From: an uncultured Ruminococcus sp.
Lineage (GTDB): Bacteria; Bacillota; Clostridia; Oscillospirales; Ruminococcaceae
DNA: 7,023 nucleotides
Direction of reading: 5' to 3'
NCBI GenBank assembly: GCA_947174085.1
Contig: CAMWHN010000116.1
Coordinates: forward strand, 1 to 7,023
The notes beneath the pieces were generated by a model that saw only the letters and a list, made by a program, of their open reading frames with translations, did no database searches and was not told the DNA's origin. This document shows, in pieces, positions 1 to 7,023 of the stretch (position 1 is its first letter; every line of letters starts with the position of its first letter). The translations under genes and the position numbers were made by a program.

Positions 1-2023
1 TTTCAAGAGTATGCACAGGTGTAAACGCATTTTTAAATAGAAATACTGTTTTTTTTGCTTTATTACCTTTGGTTAGACTATCCACTATAGTTTCATTTGT
101 AATTTGCTGAATTTCTTGTGAATTTTCAGCTCCTAATAAATTTCCTAATCTGATTTTTAATTTTTCATTTTTTTCAGCTTCAAACGCATTTTGTACAGCA
201 TTTTCCCAAGTTGCAGGGAAATTTTTTTCTAATAAACTAACTGCAATCTCACGTTGTGCAACTTTTTTGCCATTTAATAAAGCTAATAATTTTTCGTTTA
301 TGCTATCGGTGGGTTTGGGCAAATAATTTATTACTAAACTTCTAACAGTTTTGCTGGAATCTTCTGTCATTGCAAATAATTCTGACATATGCTGATATTT
401 ATTATTCTCGCCGAGTATTTCTATATATAGACATCTTGCTTCTATAGACAAAGATTTTATATCTAGTAAGCCTAATACTTCAGGCATAAACTTAGCAAAA
501 GCTTTAAAAATTTTCTGTTTTGCTTCTTGTTTATCTTTTGGCAGATAAAGCCTTGCAATATGTTCTGAACAAGCTTGTAATATTTGTTCAATAGATACTT
601 GATGTTTACGCAAAATTTGAACAAAAATTTTTTCGTTGTTATTTAATTCATAGCCTAACAGTGATTTAATAATCCAAGAAATCCAAAATTTATCATCAGA
701 CAATATTGCAATTAAACAAATGCAACGTTCTGCAAATATATCTAAGCCATAGGCTTTTACATAATCTACATTACTAACATCACTCCAAGCTAGATTTAAT
801 TTTAAATTTGGCAGAATTTTCTGAAAATCTCCTGTGCTGACTTCACCAAGTAAGTATTTTTGAATTTCAGTTTTAAAATTTGAATTATCTTTTGTAAAAA
901 TATCTGCGCAATGTAATCTTGCTTGTTCTTTGACAGAAATTTCTGGCTGATAATTTTGACAAACAGATTTAAAAATTTTTTGCATTTTTTCCGCAATTAC
1001 TGCATTAATTTCTGTAGCAACTTGCGTTTGATATATTGCAGGGAATTTTTTTGCAAGCTTTGCCAAATGTTCATCACAGGTTTTTAATTTTTGTTTGGAA
1101 ACATGCGCAAGCAAAGAAATATATTTTTGTGATGGCGTTTTGATTTCGCTCAATACAAAAAAAGTCCGTTCTGGATTTCTAAATGTTTCTAATGCAAGTT
1201 CAGCAAGTTTTACAATTTTTTCTGGTTGTAATAAATGGAACGAAATGCTGTATTTTTTATCAAAATAGCTTGCCTCTGCTAAAGCTAGCATTAAATATTC
1301 TTCTATATTAAAATATATCGGATATTTCTGCTTTTGCTGAATTAGTAAATCCAAACTTTCCAGCATTTGCTGTCGGATAATTTTTTTCTGGAAAGATAAT
1401 TTAGCAAGTAATTCTGTTACATTTTTTGTATCATCTTTTGCAACTTCGTTATGTAATGCTGTTAGTGTTACGAATAATCTTAATTGATAATTTTTAATAT
1501 ATTGCAAAGATTTTACACAAACTGTGGGGCTTTCATTTCCACATTTCCAAGAACTGATGACAGAATTATAATGACTGGCATTAAAAGCCTTCCATGTAAA
1601 ATAAATGGCTTGTGCTACAAATTCGGCTTCCCCCATGAATTTAATTTTTAATGCTTCTTGTATTAATTTTTTAATTTTCAAATAATAAATATCATCGCCT
1701 GCTCTTCTGAATATTCCAAGTTTCCCACAGTCTATACCTGCAATTGCATAACTTAATAAAATATATCTTTCAAATAATTCTTGAGAATCTTTGCGATTAA
1801 TTTCGTTTTCAACAGCAGAATTTAAATTACTTTCTTTTGTATAACCTATATTTAGTTTTGAAAAATCCTGTTCTGGAATTTGTTCTAATAGCATATCATT
1901 TCTATCATTTTCTAAATCCAGATATTTTTCTGCAATTTCCAGAGAACTTTCATAAACACCAATATCCCTAAGTGCTTTTCTCAGTTTTGGATAATTTTTT
2001 CCTGCTTGGTTCAAAAACATCAT
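1..2023 (-). CDS. Large HEAT-repeat protein, probable DUF4132 (YehI/MolR-like), 3' end outside window
   Basis: An uninterrupted frame runs from the ATG at 2023 to the window edge, giving 674 residues without a stop codon. The first residues are MMFLNQAGKNYPKLRKAL. The protein is helical throughout with no signal peptide or membrane segment. Near residues 555-630 there are HEAT-like helices at roughly 30-residue spacing: KTVRSLVINYL (558-568), AQREIAVSLL (589-598) and NEKLKIRLGNLL (619-630). The KK..QRE..VSLLEK pattern followed by a EKNEKLKIRLG helix is what I associate with the region just before the DUF4132 core, and the last visible residues (FTPVHTLE) could mark entry into that core. E. 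coli YehI is about 1,200 residues, so nearly half would be missing here. The start overlaps the SWIM stop codon as ATGA, with a second ATG directly after. HEAT arrays usually serve as protein-binding scaffolds; the role here is inference. The helical-repeat call is good; the DUF4132 assignment rests on neighbours and motif feel. Confidence 0.75.
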   Translation of the reverse strand, partial: MMFLNQAGKNYPKLRKALRDIGVYESSLEIAEKYLDLENDRNDMLLEQIPEQDFSKLNIGYTKESNLNSAVENEINRKDSQELFERYILLSYAIAGIDCGKLGIFRRAGDDIYYLKIKKLIQEALKIKFMGEAEFVAQAIYFTWKAFNASHYNSVISSWKCGNESPTVCVKSLQYIKNYQLRLFVTLTALHNEVAKDDTKNVTELLAKLSFQKKIIRQQMLESLDLLIQQKQKYPIYFNIEEYLMLALAEASYFDKKYSISFHLLQPEKIVKLAELALETFRNPERTFFVLSEIKTPSQKYISLLAHVSKQKLKTCDEHLAKLAKKFPAIYQTQVATEINAVIAEKMQKIFKSVCQNYQPEISVKEQARLHCADIFTKDNSNFKTEIQKYLLGEVSTGDFQKILPNLKLNLAWSDVSNVDYVKAYGLDIFAERCICLIAILSDDKFWISWIIKSLLGYELNNNEKIFVQILRKHQVSIEQILQACSEHIARLYLPKDKQEAKQKIFKAFAKFMPEVLGLLDIKSLSIEARCLYIEILGENNKYQHMSELFAMTEDSSKTVRSLVINYLPKPTDSINEKLLALLNGKKVAQREIAVSLLEKNFPATWENAVQNAFEAEKNEKLKIRLGNLLGAENSQEIQQITNETIVDSLTKGNKAKKTVFLFKNAFTPVHTLE

Positions 2024-4050
2024 AATAACAAATCTTCCTTTCTGAATTTCATAGCATCTAATGCATAAAAAATTTCTAATTTTTTTATGCCAATGCGAAT
2101 ATATTTTTGTGTTTTAATTAATAAATCTAAAATCGCTTTACTATTATCCTGTAATACATGCCGAGTTTGTTCTAATTTTTCTATTAATTCCTGTAACAAA
2201 TCCGAAAAACCATGCATACCAGAATATTCTGCTTGTGTCTGATATTTTTTAAAATTATCAATATATGCCGATTGTGAACCACTTTGTAATAATGCACATA
2301 ATTCATTCTGCACGTCTTGTAATAGCATAAAAATCTGATTGATATAATTCGGCTGATAATTTTCAAATTCAGACGGTAAGCTATATTCTGGAATAGAATC
2401 CGGCATAGAAATAAAATCATAAATTTCAATCGGATATAAATTTAATTTGCCGTTTTCAAAATAAACAGAACATAACCAAACTGTATCTTGTTCTGGATTT
2501 TTTAACATAATATTTCCAATATTCTCTAACAGATTAATAAATTTTTTATTTTCAGCTTTATATCTGACTTGCATACAAATGACATTTCCAGAGTTATCAG
2601 CAATTCGCATTTGATAGCATTGTGCATGGGTATCAAAGCCACTATATAAGCAGGCAGACGGTTTCACAAAACAAAGCCTATCAGTTTCAAAATTTAAATT
2701 TTTCTGACTATAATCAATTGCTAATTTTCTGAAATCAAAATAAATTAAATTTCTAATTTCTTCGCAATTTAAAATTGCCTTTGTTTGAAAAACAATTTTA
2801 GTTTCTTTAGAGCTTGATAATTTGCCGTCACTGATTTTGGCATATTTTAAAACCATTTTATTATGCATGAGTTTAGCAATAGGCACATCTGCATTCCACG
2901 GAACAGAACTTTTAGGATAAGCTTTTCCCTCATAAAATACAGGTCTAATATCAGAATAAATTAAAAATTTCTGTTCTGCATGGTAATCTAAATTTAAAAA
3001 ATAATAATTAACGCCGATATATTCATGTGTTTCAATTTTTCTTTGTCCAATCGGGAGAATTTCTAAATCCTGTGAATATTCCTGATAAGTTTTTTTAAAC
3101 TGTCCTAAATCTGATACTAAAATAGATTCTTTCTGTAAATTTAATAAACATTCGGCACAAGTACAAATTTTCTGTAAAAATATTTCAAGTTGAAACACAG
3201 CTCGACGGTCACGGCATTCTGCTAAGCTACTGCCAATTTCTCGAAGCATTCGCTCAGCATCAGCCATTTTCAGAGCATGACTTTGTACAGCAGAAGCTTC
3301 TAAATGCTCCGGCATATTTTCGGGTATCCTCACAAGACCCCATTTTAGAATATTATATAACAAATCATAACTTCTTTTGGCACTATCTTGAATATCTTGT
3401 ATATTTTTTAAATCTAAACACTGTATTTGTTCTAAAAAATCTTCTGCTTTTATCAAATTTTGCTTTACTTGCCACGCTAAAATAATAATAGCTTTATGCG
3501 CACATAATTCTTTTTTATGACAAGCACAAGTCGAATGCGCTAACGGATAAACAATTCTCACAGCAGTTTGATTTTCATCTGGCAAAATTCCCGATAAAAT
3601 ACTAGATTCTTCCAGTATTATTTTTTGCTCCTGAATCCATGGAATCATAAATTTAGTCTGATTGCCTAAGGCTTTTTTTAACTGCGCCTGTGACACTTGC
3701 TGTAATTCTTGTTTTAGCAAATCCGGCAAACTCTCTTGTAAATCTTCTTCCAGCTCCGCAGTAGCATTATTATCTTCTGACTCTGAACTTTGTTCACGAA
3801 GAAATAATATTGCTGAAATTAAATGCCTGCAAACTGTTCGGGACGGACAAGAACAAGAACTTTCCCATAACGGATTTTTAATATTACAAACTTCGCCATT
3901 TATATTAACTTCAGCGAAATTTTCTTGATAATTTACAAAAATTTCAGCATGTTCTAAATCTTTACAAGCACGTTTATAAATACCTTTATTAGACATACCA
4001 ATTAAATAGCTTTCGTCTGCTAAAGCAAGTGCTTCTTGCAAGAAATTCAT
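2020..4050 (-). CDS. SWIM zinc-finger family protein (YehQ-like) with two SWIM motifs
   Basis: This 676-residue protein carries two CxCx5CxH SWIM zinc-binding motifs: C66, C68, C74, H76 and C175, C177, C183, H185. Both are preceded by PLxxS(S/T) and followed by a hydrophobic helix, so the N-terminal 195 residues look like a duplicated unit joined by an acidic linker (about 88-118). SWIM domains bind zinc and are linked to DNA or protein binding; which applies here is unknown. Residues 225-310 are helical (YDLLYNILKWGL, then a DAERMLREIG helix), with an extra cysteine cluster at 296-301 (CTCAEC). The middle, about 340-560, looks beta-rich with alternating hydrophobic strands, and the C-terminus is helical again. 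No enzyme motif, signal peptide or membrane segment is seen. The ATG at 4050 is fixed by a perfect AAAGGAGG 8 nt upstream. The gene lies 32 nt after the VWA gene and overlaps the next by 4 nt. In E. coli the same family (YehQ) sits beside YehP. Family call is confident; molecular role is open. Confidence 0.9.
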   Translation of the reverse strand: MNFLQEALALADESYLIGMSNKGIYKRACKDLEHAEIFVNYQENFAEVNINGEVCNIKNPLWESSCSCPSRTVCRHLISAILFLREQSSESEDNNATAELEEDLQESLPDLLKQELQQVSQAQLKKALGNQTKFMIPWIQEQKIILEESSILSGILPDENQTAVRIVYPLAHSTCACHKKELCAHKAIIILAWQVKQNLIKAEDFLEQIQCLDLKNIQDIQDSAKRSYDLLYNILKWGLVRIPENMPEHLEASAVQSHALKMADAERMLREIGSSLAECRDRRAVFQLEIFLQKICTCAECLLNLQKESILVSDLGQFKKTYQEYSQDLEILPIGQRKIETHEYIGVNYYFLNLDYHAEQKFLIYSDIRPVFYEGKAYPKSSVPWNADVPIAKLMHNKMVLKYAKISDGKLSSSKETKIVFQTKAILNCEEIRNLIYFDFRKLAIDYSQKNLNFETDRLCFVKPSACLYSGFDTHAQCYQMRIADNSGNVICMQVRYKAENKKFINLLENIGNIMLKNPEQDTVWLCSVYFENGKLNLYPIEIYDFISMPDSIPEYSLPSEFENYQPNYINQIFMLLQDVQNELCALLQSGSQSAYIDNFKKYQTQAEYSGMHGFSDLLQELIEKLEQTRHVLQDNSKAILDLLIKTQKYIRIGIKKLEIFYALDAMKFRKEDLLL
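2034..2041 (-). promoter_or_regulatory. Weak ribosome binding site before the HEAT/DUF4132 gene
   Basis: The minus strand reads AAAGGAAG inside the end of the SWIM gene. AGGAAG is 10 nt and AAAGGA 12 nt from the ATG at 2023, a rather long spacing and weaker match than at the other two junctions. Together with the ATGATG that overlaps the SWIM TGA, this favours initiation by termination-reinitiation. It supports the first of the two adjacent ATGs as the start. Confidence 0.55.
3496..3528 (-). other. SWIM zinc-binding motif 2 (C175, C177, C183, H185)
   Basis: Codons for a second CxCx5CxH with exactly the same ligand spacing as motif 1, preceded by PLAHST and followed by a hydrophobic helix. 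It starts 109 residues after the first. All four predicted ligands are present, so both sites may bind zinc. Confidence 0.82.
3823..3855 (-). other. SWIM zinc-binding motif 1 (C66, C68, C74, H76)
   Basis: Codons for CxCx5CxH in the SWIM-family protein, preceded by PLWESS and followed by a helix rich in Leu and Ile. All four predicted zinc ligands are present. Confidence 0.9.
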
Positions 4051-4058
4051 AAAACTTT

Positions 4059-4066
4059 CCTCCTTT
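4059..4066 (-). promoter_or_regulatory. Strong ribosome binding site of the SWIM gene
   Basis: The minus strand reads AAAGGAGG, a full match to the anti-Shine-Dalgarno core, 8 nt before the ATG at 4050. It lies in the only intergenic gap of the window (4051-4082, 32 nt). No inverted repeat or T-tract terminator is seen in this gap, so the operon probably continues through it and the SWIM protein is initiated independently and efficiently. Confidence 0.88.
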
Positions 4067-4082
4067 CAAGTTCCTAAATGAT

Positions 4083-5225
4083 TTAACAAAATATTTTGCC
4101 GATATAATCCCCTAACTGTTCCGGCGTAAGCGCACCAACAAAAGCCCCCATATTTGCTAATTTCTGACCTAAATGCTTATCAAAAGCCGGATTTGCTGTT
4201 TCATCAAGAGCTGTTAAGAAATTTAATTTTGCACCGGATTCTAAAATATTTTTACTAGTATTTAATAAATATTTTTCTTGTGCGCCCTCGTATAAATCCG
4301 TTACACAAAGTACGCAAGTTTTCGCAGGTGTTTCAATTAATTTTTCACAGTAAGCTAACGCTTTGCCAATATTCGTGCCACCACCTAGTTGCACACTCAT
4401 TAGAATTTCAGCAGGGTCTTCCACATAGCCAGATAAATCTACAATACTAGTATCAAAAATAATTAATTTAATATCAGCAAAAGGCAATTTTGCTAGAATT
4501 TGCGCCATAACGGCACTATAAATCACAGACCCCATCATAGAGCCACTTTCATCAATGGCAATTATCACACGCCAGTTGCTATATTTTTTTACACGATTGC
4601 TAAAATACACATTTTGTAAAATTAATTGCTTTGTTTCAGAATCATAATTTTTTAAATTTTTCCGAATTGTTTTTTTCATATCTAAATTTCTAGCCGAATG
4701 CACAGGACTAGAGCTATTTCTGTCAAGCCTTCCCAAAATAGAACGCTTGATACTATTTTCCAATTTTTTTCTTAATTCTTCAGCGACTTGTTGAGCAATT
4801 TTTTTGGCTGTTTGCAGAACTTCACCAGACATTAAATGCTTTAATTGCAGAACAGTTTTTAATAAATTCATATCCGGCTGAATTTGTTCTAAAACTTTTT
4901 TATCTGTTAATAATTCTATCATATGAAATTCTTCTAAAGCCTGTTTTTCTAGAATTTCAGCAGTCTGTTTTGGAAATAATTTTCTGATTTTCGTAATCCA
5001 TTCCGCAGTATTTAATTTTGATTTTTCTAAACTACCCTGCCGACTGGAATTATCATTGCGTACATCATCACTGCTTGCTTGCTGATATAAATAATCCAGT
5101 AATTCTTCCATTGTTTGCAAAGATGTTAATTCTTGATGATTGCCATGAAAATCTAAATTTTTATCAGACTGTTTTCCTAAAACTAAACGCCATCTGTTTA
5201 TAACTTGTTCTTCTTGATTCAGCAT
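4083..5225 (-). CDS. VWA domain-containing protein (YehP-like), intact MIDAS
   Basis: This is a cytoplasmic von Willebrand factor A protein of 380 residues, close to the length of E. coli YehP. Residues 1-70 are poorly conserved-looking and polar. Residues 75-205 are helical and rich in Lys, Glu and Leu, with a likely coiled stretch near 137-165. The VWA domain starts at about 218 with WRVIIAIDESGSM. The metal-ion-dependent adhesion site is complete: D225, S227 and S229 (DxSxS), T284 in GGGTNIG, and D310 in VTDLYEG. It ends with a TPEQL helix typical of this subfamily. No signal peptide or membrane helix is visible. In MoxR-VWA pairs the VWA protein binds a divalent metal and couples a AAA+ ATPase to its client; that role is inferred here, since the ATPase would lie outside the window. 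The start at 5225 is supported by GAGGTG 7 nt upstream and by the 7-nt overlap with the preceding gene. Subfamily call is confident; the client is unknown. Confidence 0.92.
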   Translation of the reverse strand: MLNQEEQVINRWRLVLGKQSDKNLDFHGNHQELTSLQTMEELLDYLYQQASSDDVRNDNSSRQGSLEKSKLNTAEWITKIRKLFPKQTAEILEKQALEEFHMIELLTDKKVLEQIQPDMNLLKTVLQLKHLMSGEVLQTAKKIAQQVAEELRKKLENSIKRSILGRLDRNSSSPVHSARNLDMKKTIRKNLKNYDSETKQLILQNVYFSNRVKKYSNWRVIIAIDESGSMMGSVIYSAVMAQILAKLPFADIKLIIFDTSIVDLSGYVEDPAEILMSVQLGGGTNIGKALAYCEKLIETPAKTCVLCVTDLYEGAQEKYLLNTSKNILESGAKLNFLTALDETANPAFDKHLGQKLANMGAFVGALTPEQLGDYIGKIFC

Positions 5226-7023
5226 AAATTTTCACCTCGCAATATTCTGAAAATTTCAGCATCTAGCTCCGCACCAAATGAAAAAAATGCTTCATCTAGT
5301 GCTTTTGCTTCTAGTAAATTATCACTTGTTTCATCATGCAAACAAGCGACTTCTTTTGCAATATCCTGAATTTCAAACGGCGTAAAATAGCTAAATGCCA
5401 ATCTCAATGACGGTAAAATCTCCATAAAATCTGCATAATTCATATTTGCAAGCAAATTATCTGTCATAGATAAGAAATTTTTATCTGTCAAAGCAATATC
5501 TCTCGCAGTAGCAAATAAACCTTTGAGATATAAAGCACCTTGTTTTTTCATAATAGCACTGCCTTTTAAATAGCCTTGCATAGCAGATTCTGCTTTGTTT
5601 AAATATTCAGCGTTCATGGCATAAAGCAATCCCATAACCGCACCATAAACAGACGGTTCTTTTTGTTCTCGTTCTGTAAGCGTTACAAAAGCCGAATATA
5701 ATTCTTCTCTCCTATGTGTAAGTATTCTACCGGTTATGCTATATAATAATTTACAGATTTTAATACAATCCTGTGTCTGTTCTGGTTGCACAGCTCCCAT
5801 AGACGGCAACAAGGCAATTAATTTAGAAAAACATTGTTCTAAATATTTTAAATTTCTAGCATCTTCAAAACGATATAAATTTCTTAATTCATGTAGCATA
5901 TCAAAATAATACAAGCCATTTCCCAAAGAAAAAAAATCACCATCGTTATTTAAAATTTCTTCTATTAGCGTATAATCTTGTTTTGATAATATAATACCTA
6001 TCAAAAAACAATCTACACTAACTTGTGCAACAGTTTCGCAACGCCGTTCTTGGCTTATATTTCTAGTTGCAACCTTACGACAAGCTTCTTCTAATGTTGC
6101 ACCGTCTGTTGTATGGTGAACTAAACTAGAATCTGTTTGGGGACTTCTGCAATAACGCCATTGTTCTCTGACACGACTTCTGTCTTTATTGGCATGCAAA
6201 TCAGGACCTTTATGCATTTTGCAAAAATCTGTATTTAAAAACTGCATTCTATGAAAAAATTTACTTTTTTCCTGTTCTTTTTCGTTACTGAATAATGCAA
6301 TATCTATTTCTTGCGGAACAACTGTATTAGCTTTTAACCGAAATTTTTTGCATTGATTTTCAAAATCTACAATTAAAGGCGGCTTATGCTGATTATCTCC
6401 AATATATCCGATAGCAGTACCAGTTGCAAGTTTTGCTAGTAATTCCAACGGCAAAGCAGAAGCAACTGTTTTTTCACCTTTAATAAAAGCCCCTGTCACA
6501 CCGTCATAGACTTCAAAAATTCCTGCTTCTTGTGAATTTCTTAGACTAGCAAGCCCTTGCGTGAGTGCATATGCAGAAGTCATATCTGCAATTGACAGCA
6601 TAATATCTTTTTTTGTACTTGCCTTAGCCGTCTGCGTAATTAAATCTAATGCATGCTTTTGATAAATTCCCTCTGGATTTTCGCATTGCTCTAAATCTTT
6701 CATAATATTATCATAAAATGCAGGGTGTAGCATACCTGATGCATAGCCACGCAAGGCATCTGCCGATTCATAAGAATAAGCAATCGGATAACAGTTTTGA
6801 ACTTCTTCAGAAAAGCGATGTAATCTTACAGGTTTTATTTTAGTTTTTAATAATTCTGATAATCCCCAAGAGTGAAATCCGCCTGTGACAATTAAAATTT
6901 TTTTATAATTTTTCATAGCTTCTTGAATGCGATATGCCATATAATTTTCACGGGCAAGACAGCCATCAGATTCTAATTCTTCTTGCGAAGTACTTTGTCT
7001 TGTTAAAATGCAATAGACATACA
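5219..7023 (-). CDS. DUF5682 family protein (YehM-like), 5' end outside window
   Basis: No function is established for this family. The reading frame has no stop up to the window edge: 27 more in-frame codons precede the first ATG at 6940, and they include family-like residues ending in ARENY just before MAYRI. The Met at 6940 is therefore internal and at least 600 residues are visible. Counting from that Met, a beta-strand plus VTGGFH motif lies at residues 18-23 (about 6889-6872), then a YxSxDALRGYASGM-type segment at 55-70, an LSIADM helix near 115-120, an EVYDGVTGAF segment at 143-152, and REQWRYCRSP followed by DGATLEEA at 258-286. The C-terminal half is helical. This order fits DUF5682 as I know it. 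The VTGGFH strand resembles the histidine motif of TraB/TIKI/ChaN/EreA-type hydrolases, but that relationship is inference and the N-terminal half that would carry the other active-site residues is not visible. No signal peptide or membrane segment is seen in the visible part. The gene overlaps the following VWA gene by 7 nt. Family call is fairly sure; function is unknown. Confidence 0.82.
   Translation of the reverse strand, partial: YVYCILTRQSTSQEELESDGCLARENYMAYRIQEAMKNYKKILIVTGGFHSWGLSELLKTKIKPVRLHRFSEEVQNCYPIAYSYESADALRGYASGMLHPAFYDNIMKDLEQCENPEGIYQKHALDLITQTAKASTKKDIMLSIADMTSAYALTQGLASLRNSQEAGIFEVYDGVTGAFIKGEKTVASALPLELLAKLATGTAIGYIGDNQHKPPLIVDFENQCKKFRLKANTVVPQEIDIALFSNEKEQEKSKFFHRMQFLNTDFCKMHKGPDLHANKDRSRVREQWRYCRSPQTDSSLVHHTTDGATLEEACRKVATRNISQERRCETVAQVSVDCFLIGIILSKQDYTLIEEILNNDGDFFSLGNGLYYFDMLHELRNLYRFEDARNLKYLEQCFSKLIALLPSMGAVQPEQTQDCIKICKLLYSITGRILTHRREELYSAFVTLTEREQKEPSVYGAVMGLLYAMNAEYLNKAESAMQGYLKGSAIMKKQGALYLKGLFATARDIALTDKNFLSMTDNLLANMNYADFMEILPSLRLAFSYFTPFEIQDIAKEVACLHDETSDNLLEAKALDEAFFSFGAELDAEIFRILRGENLC
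5233..5238 (-). promoter_or_regulatory. Ribosome binding site of the VWA gene
   Basis: Reading the minus strand, GAGGTG lies 7 nt before the ATG at 5225. It sits inside the last codons of the DUF5682 gene (Arg-Gly-Glu), so ribosomes ending the upstream gene are close to this start. It decides the start choice and suggests translational coupling. Confidence 0.8.

Noticed and set aside
802..996. Minus-strand 64-residue Lys/Ile-rich frame
   Set aside because: It is an out-of-frame shadow of the HEAT/DUF4132 gene, typical of AT-rich coding DNA.
2184..2429. Minus-strand 81-residue frame inside the SWIM gene
   Set aside because: It overlaps the SWIM coding region in another frame, has an Ile/Cys/Tyr/His-rich chance composition and no family features.
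3662..3928. Plus-strand 88-residue frame with many Cys and Ser residues
   Set aside because: It is antisense to the SWIM gene over the motif 1 region; its Cys/Ser content reflects the opposite-strand codons, and no convincing ribosome binding site was seen.
4051..4082. Possible terminator or promoter in the only intergenic gap
   Set aside because: The 32 nt hold a Shine-Dalgarno site but no inverted repeat, T-tract or convincing -35/-10 pair.
5018..5203. Plus-strand 61-residue frame
   Set aside because: It lies wholly antisense to the VWA gene with no recognisable domain; a shadow frame.
1..7023. CRISPR array, tRNA, insertion sequence or direct repeats
   Set aside because: The window is covered almost end to end by four protein genes; no regularly spaced repeats, tRNA-like cloverleaf or transposase motifs were noticed.

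Overview
The window is a solid block of coding sequence from an AT-rich genome (roughly 30% GC by eye). All genes lie on the minus strand, so transcription runs from high to low coordinates. Low GC, strong AAAGGAGG/GAGGTG-type Shine-Dalgarno sites and TGA/TAA stops with the standard code suggest a low-GC Bacillota bacterium, most likely a gut-type Clostridia member. That assignment is inferred from composition and gene style, not from a marker gene.

Layout in transcription order: (1) 7023-5219, a DUF5682 (YehM-like) protein whose 5' end lies outside the window; (2) 5225-4083, a complete 380-residue VWA-domain protein (YehP-like) with an intact MIDAS; (3) 4050-2020, a complete 676-residue SWIM zinc-finger protein (YehQ-like) with two SWIM motifs; (4) 2023-1, the first 674 residues of a large helical HEAT-repeat protein that looks like the front half of a DUF4132 (YehI/MolR-like) protein, its 3' end cut by the window edge. 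Junctions are a 7-nt overlap, a 32-nt gap holding a strong ribosome binding site, and a 4-nt ATGA overlap. This is almost certainly one operon. There is no non-coding stretch longer than 32 bases, and no promoter, terminator, RNA gene, insertion sequence or CRISPR array was seen.

The set matches the yehI/yehL/yehM/yehP/yehQ group of Escherichia coli, where a MoxR-type AAA+ ATPase (YehL) accompanies the same families. The ATPase is not in this window and would be expected just upstream of position 7023. In better-known MoxR-VWA pairs the ATPase and the metal-binding VWA protein work as a chaperone or chelatase-like machine on a client. By analogy, the SWIM, DUF5682 and HEAT/DUF4132 proteins may be clients, effectors or scaffolds. 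The biochemical role of the complete set is, to my knowledge, unsettled. It is a conserved but poorly characterised system rather than one unique to this sequence.
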